This document shows, in pieces, positions 6,568 through 14,816 of a stretch of 22,276 bases of DNA. The position numbers were made by a program, and so were the translations under genes. The stretch lies in assembly GCA_964450795.1 (NCBI GenBank), contig CAYVDI010000015.1, forward strand, positions 1 to 22,276. Reading direction: 5' to 3'. This stretch comes from JAGOTT01 sp964450795 (GTDB taxonomy: Bacteria > Patescibacteriota > Minisyncoccia > Moranbacterales > UBA1568). Under the pieces are notes generated by a model. It was not told where the DNA came from, searched no databases, and saw nothing but the letters and a program-made list of their open reading frames with translations. Position 1 is the stretch's first letter, and every line of letters starts with the position of its first letter.

Positions 6568-7551
6568 CTATATTTCCAGGTTGGATCGGTAGACTTTCTC
6601 GGAAATCTCCCTGATGATCCGTTCGAGTTCCTCGTATCTTTCGCCGCGGGTCATGATGCAGAGGATGTAGGGGGCGTCTTTCTTGTAGACGATACCGCAA
6701 TCATTGAGAACGACGGATGTCTTTCCGGTCGACCCGTCTTTCGTGGAGGTCTCTCCGAACTTGTGTGCCACGCGGATGTCGTCCGGTATGCCGCCGGCGA
6801 GCGCGTTTTTGAAAGTGGATCCGGAAAGTTGCTTGAGGATGGTGTCCGAATACTCCGGTCGGAGATAGGAGGCGTTGTAGAGGATGCGGAAAAGATTCGA
6901 ATAATTCTTCGCGGTGATGCTCCATCTTCCCGGATCGTCGTTGTCCGGCATCGTGTAGACTCCGAGATCCGAGAAGATCGGTTCCCGAAGGGTGGCCGAG
7001 GCGTCAAGGAGCGGGTTGACGGGTGCGTTGTCCGAATAGACGAGCATCCGTTTCACGAGTTCCCGTACGGGGTAGGATTTCTCCTTCTCGAGAGATGACT
7101 CCGGTATATACCGCTGGCCGTCATTGAGAGAGAGATCCTTTTCGGTCATGAGGAGTTCGAGGTCGAGGATCCGTTTGTTCACCTCGGCCGTCTTGTAGAT
7201 CATCATGGCTATCGGCAATTTCGCGAGGCTCGCCGGGTAGAAATTCGCGTTTTCATTCACGCCGAACCATCTTCGCGTATCGAGGTCGCGGAAGAAGACG
7301 GAGATGCCTTCGGCGTTTCCCGCCGTCTCCTCCTTGTTGGTATAGGCCTCGATCTCGTCGTCGATCCCCTCTACCTGCTCTATTTTTTCATTGATCGTCC
7401 CGCAGTCGAGTTCATCACTCAGGAACGGATATTGTTCGGAGCATGACTTGAATCCCTCGCTCGCAGTATCCAGCCGCCTTGATTCGGAGAGTGCTCCCCA
7501 GACGGCGAGCGCCCCGAGAATGACGACTGAAAAGAATGTGATGATCTTCAT
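6568..7551 (-). CDS. Secreted serine hydrolase, class A beta-lactamase/DD-peptidase fold
   Basis: A 327-residue exported protein with an N-terminal hydrophobic signal or anchor (about residues 3-22). The serine active-site triad is complete: S108-L-A-K111 (SxxK), S173-D-N175 (SDN) and K264-F-G266 in place of KTG. This fits the beta-lactamase-enzyme family (beta-lactamase2-like), which includes peptidoglycan DD-peptidases and hydrolases as well as resistance enzymes. I see no ExxLN omega-loop motif, so a cell-wall role is more likely than antibiotic breakdown. The start at 7551 fits the signal peptide and the extended -10 box just upstream. An in-frame ATG at 7575 would add eight residues but overlaps that -10 box. 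It is divergent from the giant surface protein gene with 132 bp between start codons, suggesting shared envelope function. Confidence 0.85.
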   Translation of the reverse strand: MKIITFFSVVILGALAVWGALSESRRLDTASEGFKSCSEQYPFLSDELDCGTINEKIEQVEGIDDEIEAYTNKEETAGNAEGISVFFRDLDTRRWFGVNENANFYPASLAKLPIAMMIYKTAEVNKRILDLELLMTEKDLSLNDGQRYIPESSLEKEKSYPVRELVKRMLVYSDNAPVNPLLDASATLREPIFSDLGVYTMPDNDDPGRWSITAKNYSNLFRILYNASYLRPEYSDTILKQLSGSTFKNALAGGIPDDIRVAHKFGETSTKDGSTGKTSVVLNDCGIVYKKDAPYILCIMTRGERYEELERIIREISEKVYRSNLEI

Positions 7552-7570
7552 AGATGTTCGGTTCGTCCTT

Positions 7571-7579
7571 ATCATAGCA
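7571..7579 (-). promoter_or_regulatory. Extended -10 promoter element of the hydrolase gene
   Basis: On the minus strand TGCTATGAT gives an extended -10 (TGnTATGAT). No good -35 box is seen 17 bp upstream. The start point would be near 7564, leaving only about 12 nt before the ATG at 7551. Confidence 0.4.
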
Positions 7580-7616
7580 CAAGGCGCTTTATCATGTGGT
7601 TTTTTTGTTTTTTTTG

Positions 7617-7625
7617 TGTTATATT
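7617..7625 (+). promoter_or_regulatory. Extended -10 promoter element of the surface-protein operon
   Basis: TGTTATATT is an extended -10 (TGnTATATT) preceded by T-rich DNA without a clear -35. A start near 7632 gives a leader of about 50 nt, which contains a small hairpin (GGGAA at 7642-7646, TTCCC at 7652-7656). Both this element and the hydrolase promoter lie within the 132-bp divergent gap. Confidence 0.4.
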
Positions 7626-7683
7626 CCAATGAGGAATGTGAGGGAACCCGTTTCCCGATATTTGCTTTTGGAAAACAAAAATC

Positions 7684-10600
7684 ATGCGGAAGCAGGGAAG
7701 TATTTTCCAGAGGGCCGTCACGAAGAAGTTGACCGTCGCCAAATGGCAATTCAATGCTTTCGGTGCGGTTTTTCTCGCATTCGGAACGGTACTCGGGGCA
7801 TACGTCATTCTTTCCGGGTCTATCCCGAAGATCTTCGCCTGGGACCTTTCCGATGCCTGGAGCTTTTCCGCTTCCGGCGATTACACGGCGTCGAGCGGAG
7901 TGACGGTGGACACGACGAATACCGAAGCCCGGCTTTCGGTGAAGAATTACGTGTCCGATGCCGATACCGCCGCTCTCTACCACTTCGATGAATCCTCCGG
8001 AGGAACCGCAAATGACAGCTCCTCTTCGGCGAACCATGCGACGGTCGCGAACGGGACCTTTGCGACAGGGAGTCTCAACAACGGGATCGCGATGAACGGG
8101 GTGACCACATATGCGACCGCGCCGGATACGTCCTCCACGTCGGTCACCGGTGACATGACCTTCGAGTCATGGGTGAAATTCGATATCGGATTCACAGGCA
8201 CGACGAGCCGGAATCGGCAGGGTGTCGTCGACAAGGGATCCTATCAGCTTTATTTCGACAACGAGACCGGGAAAGCGGTCTTCGAGATGGCGCCATCGAC
8301 GTCGAACTCCTGGTCACAGGTGGCCGGTGCGGACCTGCTCAATACGAACGGGCGAGAAATCAATCGAAGCTGGGATCAGAACAGCAAGAACTTCATCTGG
8401 CGACAGGTCGTCGTCGGAAGCGATGTCTATGTCGCCCTCGGAAGTACGAGTACGGCGCTCAACGGGACGGCGCTTGGCGATGCGGAGGTGTGGAAGTGTA
8501 CCGACTGCGCGACGAGCCCGGTGTGGAGCAGAATAGGGGGTGACGGGATAAACTCGAGCTGGGCTGACGGAACCTATCAGGATGCTTCGTCACTCGTTTC
8601 CGACGGTACCAATCTGTATGTAGGTCTCGGGAACAATCCTGCCGGGAAGGCGGAAGTGTGGCGCTGGAACGGAGCCAGTTGGTCTCAAGTCGGCGGCGAC
8701 GGATTGAATTCGTCCTGGACGACAGCCGGTGCGTACGAGCGGGTGACGACCATGACGGCGGACGGAACGACGGTCTATGCGGGTCTCGGTCTCTCCGCCG
8801 GAGACGCGGAGGTTTGGAAATGTTCGAATTGCGACGGAGTGAATCCGAGCTGGTCCAAGGTCGGCGGCGACGGGACCGGATCAGGTGGACAGTCCTGGGC
8901 GACAAATGTCTATGAGGAGGTGAGTGCGCTTGAAATCGTGAACGGCAATATTCTCGCCGTCGGACTCGGTACGGGTGCGGGTGATGCGGAGTTGTGGACA
9001 TGCAGTCTCTCCGGAACCTGTTCAGTGACCGCGGGATGGACGAAGCGGGGTGGTGATGCGAGCGGTGCCGGCGGACAATCGTGGGCTACGACATACGAAG
9101 AGATCCGATCGATCGCTTCGAGCGGGACGATGATTTATGTCGGACTCGGTGTGTCGACGGGAGATGCCGAGATATGGCGATGCGATCTCGGAGGAACATG
9201 TACAACGACCTCCGGATGGACCAAGGTCGGTGGCGATGGAGTGGGAAGCTCGTTCAATACGAACTATGAGCGTGTCTGGTCGCTTCTTGCCGACGGAACG
9301 ACGGTGTATGCCGGAATCGGCGATACCGCCGGTGATGCGGAAGTATGGAAATGCACGAGCTGCAACGGGGCGAGCCCGACGTGGAGTCAGATCGGCGGGG
9401 ACGGAAACGGAAACCCTCCGCAATCATGGGGAAACCAGACCGGCGCCTCGTTCCTCTATGCTTCGAGCCTCTCGAAGATCGGAAACAGGCTGTTCGTGGG
9501 TGCGAGTTCTGGCGTTGGCACATCGGGAGCCGAGATGTGGAGTTGTGACGTTTCCGGAACCTGCAGCAATACGGTCGGCTGGTCCCGTATTGCCGGGAAC
9601 TATCTCAACAAGAGCTGGGGTGCCTTCAACCTGAACAGCGTCGAAGCGCTCACGACCATCGACGGGAAGCTTTATGCCGGAACCGGATACAATACCGGTG
9701 CTGCGACTTCGAACGGCAACGCCCAAGTCTGGGAGTTCGACGGGACGAATTGGGCGATAATCGGCGGGCAGGGCGTAAACGGTTCCTGGGCGTATGGGCA
9801 TCCATCCATGGCGACACCGACAATCCGCTCCGTGACATCCATGACCGGATACAATGGAGCTCTGGTGGTCGGTCTCGGTGGCGGTACAGCTGGTAACGCA
9901 CAGGTATGGAAATGGAACGGAACTAGCTGGTCGCAGATCGGCGGCGGCGGAACCGGTTCCGGTGGACAGTCGTGGGCGAATGGGACGAAATTCTCGGTTC
10001 CCTCCATGATGGTCGTCGGTACCGTTCTCTATGTCGGTCTTCAGGGATCGGCCGCAGGGGACGGAGAGCTCTGGACGTGCGACTTATCATCGACATGCAA
10101 TACGACGACCGGATGGACGTTCCTCGGCGGCGATGCGACCGGAGCGGGCGGACAATCGTGGAACAACACCATGTTCGAAGGCGTCTGGAGTATGGCGTCG
10201 CGTGGGACGAGCATCTATATGGGACTTGGTTCATCCGCTGGTGATGCGGAAGTATGGACCTGTGATACCGGCGTGACCTGCACCCGGACATCCGGGTGGA
10301 CCAGGCTCGGCGGGGATACGGTGAACTCGAGCTGGGCGAACAGCACATACGAGGAGGTGACGGCGCTTTCATGGTATCGGGGCGAGCTGTACGCGGGTCT
10401 CGGGGCGAGCACGGGCGACGGGGAGCTGTGGAAATGGAACGGGACGAGCTGGGGTGGTGCGGCGGTCGCCGGCGACGGACTGAATGGTTCGTGGAACGAC
10501 GGCTTCTATGAGCGCGTGAAGGCGATCGCTTCCTATAACGGCGATCTTATCGTCGCGCTCGGCGACAATGTCGCCGGTGACGGTGAGGTATGGAAATACG

Positions 10601-13600
10601 ATACGAGCACCTGGACCCGCATCGGCGGTGACGGTGCGAACTCTGGTTGGTCGAATGTCGTGGAACGGGTGAACGCACTTTCGACTTACAAGGGGAAGTT
10701 GTATGCGGGCACCGGTTTTACCGCGAACTCCGATGCGATGGTCTGGGCATTCGGGAATAACTCGCGTGTCGAATCGACGACCGCGAATTGGGGGACGGGG
10801 TGGCATCATATCGCGGTCACATATGACGAGAGCAACCTCCGGTTCTATGTGGACGGAGCGTTGGAGTCGACGCAGTCGGCGAGCGGATTCATGTCCGATA
10901 CGGCTCATCCGCTCGTGATCGGTAGCCTTGCCGGCTCGCAGCGTGCCGGCGGTGCACAGGCCACATTTCCCGGTACGCTCGACGAGCTGAGAATCAGCTC
11001 GACGGCCCGCGGCTCATTTCAGACGACGCCGTATTCCGCGTCACGTGAGACCGTGCAGCCGACAAACGCCGTGCGGACGTCCGGTATCAAGAATTGGGAC
11101 GATTTCATCGTGAGCGAATCATTGGACGGGGGGCAGATAGGATATCGTCTCTCGGATGACGCTGGAACGACATGGAAATACTGGAACGGTTCCGCGTGGG
11201 CGGTTTCGTCCGGAACTTCGCAGGCAAACGACGCGACGACCATCGATACGAATATCGGCACTTTCCCGGTGACGGAAGACGGTATCCTTTGGCAGGCGGT
11301 GCTCTTCGGAAACGGAAATCAGCTGGTCACGCTCAACTCGGTCACGCTCCAGTCGACGGCGGATGTGACCGATCCGACACCGCCTGATACCCTGGTCGCG
11401 CTCGATCAGGTTGCCGGGTCGCCGATCGTGACCAATACGTGGTATTCGCATGCCGCTCCTTCTTTCGAATGGTCCGGAGCGACGGATACCGGCGGATCGG
11501 GTGTCGCGGGGTACTTCGTCTATTTCGGGACGAGCAATACTGCGGTTCCGGAAACGGCCGGAGTCTATCAGGCCGGCACTACCTATCTTGGATCAACAGA
11601 CACGAGCGGAAACGCGATCGTTTCCGGGCAGACATACTATCTCCGGATCCAGTCGAAGGACAACGCGCAGAATATCAGCGCGACGTATCCTGCCTTCATC
11701 TACAAATTCGACTCCGGTTCGCCATCCAATCCGTCCGGCGTGACGGCGGCGCCGGCGGTCTATTCGGCATCTCCGGATTTCACTTTCCTGTGGGGGGTGG
11801 GATCCGATCCGGCATCCGGTGTCGCCGGGTACCAGTATCAGGTCGGAACCGTGCCCGGACAGACCGATCCGAATCCTGCGAATTGGTCGGCAACCACCAC
11901 GGATCAACTCGTCGATATCGTCGATGCGGCGTATCAGACGGGCGAGAACTATTTCTGGCTCCGGACGATAGACAACGCGGGAAACGTGAGCGTGACGGAT
12001 ATCCGGGTCTCCTTTTATTTCGCTGGATCCGGAGCGTCGGCGCCGCAGCTCCTCAATGCGTCTCCGTCGACGAATACGGTGAACTCGTTCACGTTCGACT
12101 GGGATCCGCCGGCGACCTATTCCTCGAGTCCCGTTGATGATCCATCCGAGCTTACCTATTGCTACACCGTGAACTCGATTCCGACCGCGGACAACTGTAC
12201 TTTCACCGCGGCAGGCATAACGTCGGTCGGACCGAGCGCACTTGCGACGCAGGCAGGAATCAATACGTTCTATGTCGTAGCGAAAGAAGGAAGCGATGTC
12301 GGTGGGTCGATCAGCTATGCGAATTATGCGAGCGTCTTCTTCACGGCGAACACGTCCGCTCCGGGTATTCCGCTCAATATGGATATCGCCGACGTGTCGG
12401 TGAAGAATACCGAATCCTGGAAGATCGCGCTTTCGTGGGAGGCGCCGACGGACGAGGGATCCGGCGTCGACGAATACGAGATCTATCATTCGGACGACGA
12501 CGGATCGACCTATGAGAAGGTGGCGTCCACATCCGGTATCGCCTTCGTCCATACGGGGCTCGCACAGGATACGCATTATTACAAGGTACGTGCCTGCGAC
12601 AATGTCCATAACTGCGGAGCATTCAGTACCGCCGTGTCCCTCTATCCGACGGGAAAATACACGACGGCAGCCGAGTTGACCGCCGGTCCGACGGTATCGC
12701 TCGTCACAACAAAGAGCGCGACCATATCCTGGTCGACCGACCGTACGTCCGATACGAAGGTGGAATACGGCAAGAGTTCCGGAAGTTATTTCGACGAGGA
12801 ACCAAGCAATTCGGATCCGCTTACGGAGCACACGATCAAGCTCTCGAATCTTTCGCCGGGAACGACTTATCATTTCAAGGCGAAGTGGACCGACGAAGAC
12901 GGGAATACCGGTATTTCCGCCGAGAAGTCCTTCAAGACCGAGCCCGCACCGACGATCACCGATCCGAAGACGAAGAGCGTCTCGCTCAACAGCGCGATCC
13001 TCGAGTTCACGACCAAAGGCGCATCGAAGGTGAAGATCTATTACGGACTTTCCTCGTCTTTCGGGAACGTGAAGGAAGTTTCCGTCTCGACGGCGGAATC
13101 GACGTATACGACCGCACTCGACGATCTTGTCGATGGGACGAAATACTTCTACAAGATAAACACCGTCGACACCGAAGACGAGGAATATGAAGGGAATACG
13201 CTCACATTCGAGACCTTGCCACGGCCGAAAATCGACAATGTCCGTATCCAGCAGGCGCGTGGAACCGCGCAGACGGTGCTTCTCGTCACCTGGGAAACGA
13301 ATACCGAAACGTCTTCCATCGTCACCTACTATCCGGAAGGACAACCGGCGGACGGGCGCGACGAGGTGGACGTGAAACTGGTGAAAGGAGCGCATCGCGT
13401 CCTCATCAAGGGACTTGTTCCCCAGACCCCCTATACACTCATCGTGAAGGGTCGGGACAAGATCGGGAACGAGGCGGTCTCGGATGCGCAGAAATTCACG
13501 ACCGCGACGGATACACGAGCGCCGCAGGTGGTGGATGCGAACGTCGAGGGAGCGATCGTGGCTTCCGGAACCAACAGTCAGACATCCGAGGCACAACTCG

Positions 13601-13887
13601 TCGTATCCTGGAATACGGATGAGCCGGCGACGAGTCAGGTGGAATTCGGCGAAGGAACGGGAACGACGTACGCTCAGAAGACGCAGGAGGACGGGAATCT
13701 GGTCACGAATCACACCGTCGTCATCTCGAAGCTCTCTCCATCGAAGGTATACCATCTCCGCATCATATCGAAGGATAAGGCCGGAAATCTCGGTAATTCG
13801 ATCGATATCGTCTCCATCACCCCGAAGGCGACGGAAAACGCTCTCGATATAGTGTTCGGGAGCCTGAAATCGATATTCGGACAGTAA
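7684..13887 (+). CDS. Giant surface protein: split LamG, 14 propeller repeats, Fn3-like stack
   Basis: A 2067-residue secreted or membrane-anchored protein. Residues 1-22 are basic; 23-45 are a signal-anchor helix. Residues about 97-209 hold the first half of a LamG/concanavalin-like domain (LYHFDESSGG, then NRQGVVDKGSYQLYF). Residues about 210-1022 are 14 repeats of about 58 aa (VYAGLG...GDAEVWK...WSQIGGDG...SW), probably propeller blades. The LamG fold then resumes (about 1023-1110: WHHIAVTYDESNLRFYVDG). A beta-rich linker domain (1110-1228) and about eight Ig/Fn3-like domains follow to 2048, with an amphipathic tail ENALDIVFGSLKSIFGQ. Paired cysteines in eight blades suggest an oxidising location. 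A role in adhesion or binding of carbohydrate or host surface is an inference from LamG and Fn3 domains. The ATG at 7684 has a weak site (GGAAA, about 10 nt away). The ABC genes follow after 8 bp. Confidence 0.85.
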   Translation: MRKQGSIFQRAVTKKLTVAKWQFNAFGAVFLAFGTVLGAYVILSGSIPKIFAWDLSDAWSFSASGDYTASSGVTVDTTNTEARLSVKNYVSDADTAALYHFDESSGGTANDSSSSANHATVANGTFATGSLNNGIAMNGVTTYATAPDTSSTSVTGDMTFESWVKFDIGFTGTTSRNRQGVVDKGSYQLYFDNETGKAVFEMAPSTSNSWSQVAGADLLNTNGREINRSWDQNSKNFIWRQVVVGSDVYVALGSTSTALNGTALGDAEVWKCTDCATSPVWSRIGGDGINSSWADGTYQDASSLVSDGTNLYVGLGNNPAGKAEVWRWNGASWSQVGGDGLNSSWTTAGAYERVTTMTADGTTVYAGLGLSAGDAEVWKCSNCDGVNPSWSKVGGDGTGSGGQSWATNVYEEVSALEIVNGNILAVGLGTGAGDAELWTCSLSGTCSVTAGWTKRGGDASGAGGQSWATTYEEIRSIASSGTMIYVGLGVSTGDAEIWRCDLGGTCTTTSGWTKVGGDGVGSSFNTNYERVWSLLADGTTVYAGIGDTAGDAEVWKCTSCNGASPTWSQIGGDGNGNPPQSWGNQTGASFLYASSLSKIGNRLFVGASSGVGTSGAEMWSCDVSGTCSNTVGWSRIAGNYLNKSWGAFNLNSVEALTTIDGKLYAGTGYNTGAATSNGNAQVWEFDGTNWAIIGGQGVNGSWAYGHPSMATPTIRSVTSMTGYNGALVVGLGGGTAGNAQVWKWNGTSWSQIGGGGTGSGGQSWANGTKFSVPSMMVVGTVLYVGLQGSAAGDGELWTCDLSSTCNTTTGWTFLGGDATGAGGQSWNNTMFEGVWSMASRGTSIYMGLGSSAGDAEVWTCDTGVTCTRTSGWTRLGGDTVNSSWANSTYEEVTALSWYRGELYAGLGASTGDGELWKWNGTSWGGAAVAGDGLNGSWNDGFYERVKAIASYNGDLIVALGDNVAGDGEVWKYDTSTWTRIGGDGANSGWSNVVERVNALSTYKGKLYAGTGFTANSDAMVWAFGNNSRVESTTANWGTGWHHIAVTYDESNLRFYVDGALESTQSASGFMSDTAHPLVIGSLAGSQRAGGAQATFPGTLDELRISSTARGSFQTTPYSASRETVQPTNAVRTSGIKNWDDFIVSESLDGGQIGYRLSDDAGTTWKYWNGSAWAVSSGTSQANDATTIDTNIGTFPVTEDGILWQAVLFGNGNQLVTLNSVTLQSTADVTDPTPPDTLVALDQVAGSPIVTNTWYSHAAPSFEWSGATDTGGSGVAGYFVYFGTSNTAVPETAGVYQAGTTYLGSTDTSGNAIVSGQTYYLRIQSKDNAQNISATYPAFIYKFDSGSPSNPSGVTAAPAVYSASPDFTFLWGVGSDPASGVAGYQYQVGTVPGQTDPNPANWSATTTDQLVDIVDAAYQTGENYFWLRTIDNAGNVSVTDIRVSFYFAGSGASAPQLLNASPSTNTVNSFTFDWDPPATYSSSPVDDPSELTYCYTVNSIPTADNCTFTAAGITSVGPSALATQAGINTFYVVAKEGSDVGGSISYANYASVFFTANTSAPGIPLNMDIADVSVKNTESWKIALSWEAPTDEGSGVDEYEIYHSDDDGSTYEKVASTSGIAFVHTGLAQDTHYYKVRACDNVHNCGAFSTAVSLYPTGKYTTAAELTAGPTVSLVTTKSATISWSTDRTSDTKVEYGKSSGSYFDEEPSNSDPLTEHTIKLSNLSPGTTYHFKAKWTDEDGNTGISAEKSFKTEPAPTITDPKTKSVSLNSAILEFTTKGASKVKIYYGLSSSFGNVKEVSVSTAESTYTTALDDLVDGTKYFYKINTVDTEDEEYEGNTLTFETLPRPKIDNVRIQQARGTAQTVLLVTWETNTETSSIVTYYPEGQPADGRDEVDVKLVKGAHRVLIKGLVPQTPYTLIVKGRDKIGNEAVSDAQKFTTATDTRAPQVVDANVEGAIVASGTNSQTSEAQLVVSWNTDEPATSQVEFGEGTGTTYAQKTQEDGNLVTNHTVVISKLSPSKVYHLRIISKDKAGNLGNSIDIVSITPKATENALDIVFGSLKSIFGQ
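8311..10746 (+). repeat. 14-unit propeller repeat array within the giant protein
   Basis: Fourteen tandem coding repeats of about 170-180 bp each start with W(S/T)xxGG(D)G and end with a (D/G)A(E/Q)(V/I/L)W strand. Blades 1, 3 and 6 carry a CxxC pair after EVWK. Blades 4, 5, 7, 10 and 11 carry C-x5-C at the same place. Blades 2, 8, 9 and 12-14 have none and instead read WNGTS or similar. Four blades (4, 5, 10, 11) share an inserted GxGGQSW. DNA similarity between units is obvious but diverged, so the array looks old rather than freshly expanded. Confidence 0.85.
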
Positions 13888-13895
13888 TCATTCCT

Positions 13896-14816
13896 ATGGC
13901 AGAAACGGAAACGCAATCGACGCAACCGGCGGCGACACCCGACCAATCGGAGTGGATCAGTATGCCGTCGCTTTCCGGTGAACACGGACGCGTGGCATAT
14001 TCCGACGTGCGGAGCGGTGAGCCGATCATAAGGATCAAGGATGTCTTCAAGTCGTTCCAGGTCGGTCCGCAGGTCATTCCGGTCCTGAAAGAAATCACGT
14101 TCGACGTGGAGCGTGCGGATTTTCTCATCGTCTTCGGTCCATCCGGATGCGGAAAATCGACCCTGCTTCATATCATTCTCGGACTCGAGGGACCGTCCAC
14201 CGGACAGATGACCTTTCTCGGCGAGGATCTCTATGCGCCGGGGCGGCTCGAGGACTACCGGTCAGAGTTCCGAAAGCATCATATCGGTATGGTGTATCAG
14301 CAATCGAACTGGGTGAAGTCGCTCACTGTCATCGAGAACATCGCATTTCCGCTCCTGCTCCTCGGATGGGAAAAGGAGCGTGCGCTCAACCGCGCGAAGG
14401 AGGCGCTTGAAAGCGTCCGGCTCGGAGGATGGGCGGACTACCATCCGATGGATCTTTCTTCCGGACAGCAGCAACGCATCGCGATCGCGCGGGCGATCAT
14501 CACCGATCCGGAAGTCATCATCGCGGACGAGCCGACCGGAAACCTCGATTATGAAGCCGGCGAGAACCTTCTGAAACTGCTCCGGAGCTTGAATGATAGC
14601 GGAAAGACGATCATAATGGTGACGCACGACCTCGAATATCTTTCGTACGCCAAGACCGCGCTCTCGATGCGTGACGGGAGGGTACTCGGTATGTTCCGTG
14701 GCACTGAAAAGGCGGAACTCGAACGCGGACTCCATTCCAAACGCGGTATCAATCCGCAGGATATCGCCGGAACCCCGAACCCGGAATCCGATTTTCCTGA
14801 GACGAACGTCATATGA
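13896..14816 (+). CDS. ABC transporter ATP-binding protein (MacB/LolD/FtsE-like)
   Basis: A 306-residue ATPase subunit with all nucleotide-binding motifs: Walker A GPSGCGKST (residues 81-89), Q-loop in GMVYQQ, signature LSSGQQQRIAIARA (from 187), Walker B IIADEP with catalytic Glu212, and the H-loop THD. ADEPTGNLD is typical of the MacB/LolD/FtsE group, which drives mechanical work on extracytoplasmic partners rather than substrate flow through a pore. The first 40 residues (TETQSTQP...) and last 40 residues are extra and poorly conserved. LSSGQ replaces the usual LSGGQ. The gene starts 8 bp after the giant protein gene and its TGA overlaps the ATG of the permease gene (ATGA), so the three form one operon. 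Confidence 0.93.
   Translation: MAETETQSTQPAATPDQSEWISMPSLSGEHGRVAYSDVRSGEPIIRIKDVFKSFQVGPQVIPVLKEITFDVERADFLIVFGPSGCGKSTLLHIILGLEGPSTGQMTFLGEDLYAPGRLEDYRSEFRKHHIGMVYQQSNWVKSLTVIENIAFPLLLLGWEKERALNRAKEALESVRLGGWADYHPMDLSSGQQQRIAIARAIITDPEVIIADEPTGNLDYEAGENLLKLLRSLNDSGKTIIMVTHDLEYLSYAKTALSMRDGRVLGMFRGTEKAELERGLHSKRGINPQDIAGTPNPESDFPETNVI

Noticed and set aside
6568..7551. The hydrolase as a true antibiotic-resistance beta-lactamase
   Set aside because: The SxxK, SDN and KxG motifs are present, but no ExxLN omega-loop motif is visible and the context is cell envelope. A peptidoglycan-active enzyme is more likely.
8311..10746. The periodic array as a CRISPR or non-coding tandem repeat
   Set aside because: The units are in one continuous reading frame, diverged at DNA level and conserved at protein strand positions, as expected for coding repeats.
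11593..13755. A 720-codon open frame on the minus strand inside the giant protein gene
   Set aside because: It is extremely Arg-rich with no domain-like pattern and lies opposite a frame with clear Fn3-like domains. Biased codon use on the plus strand removes stops from this antisense frame.
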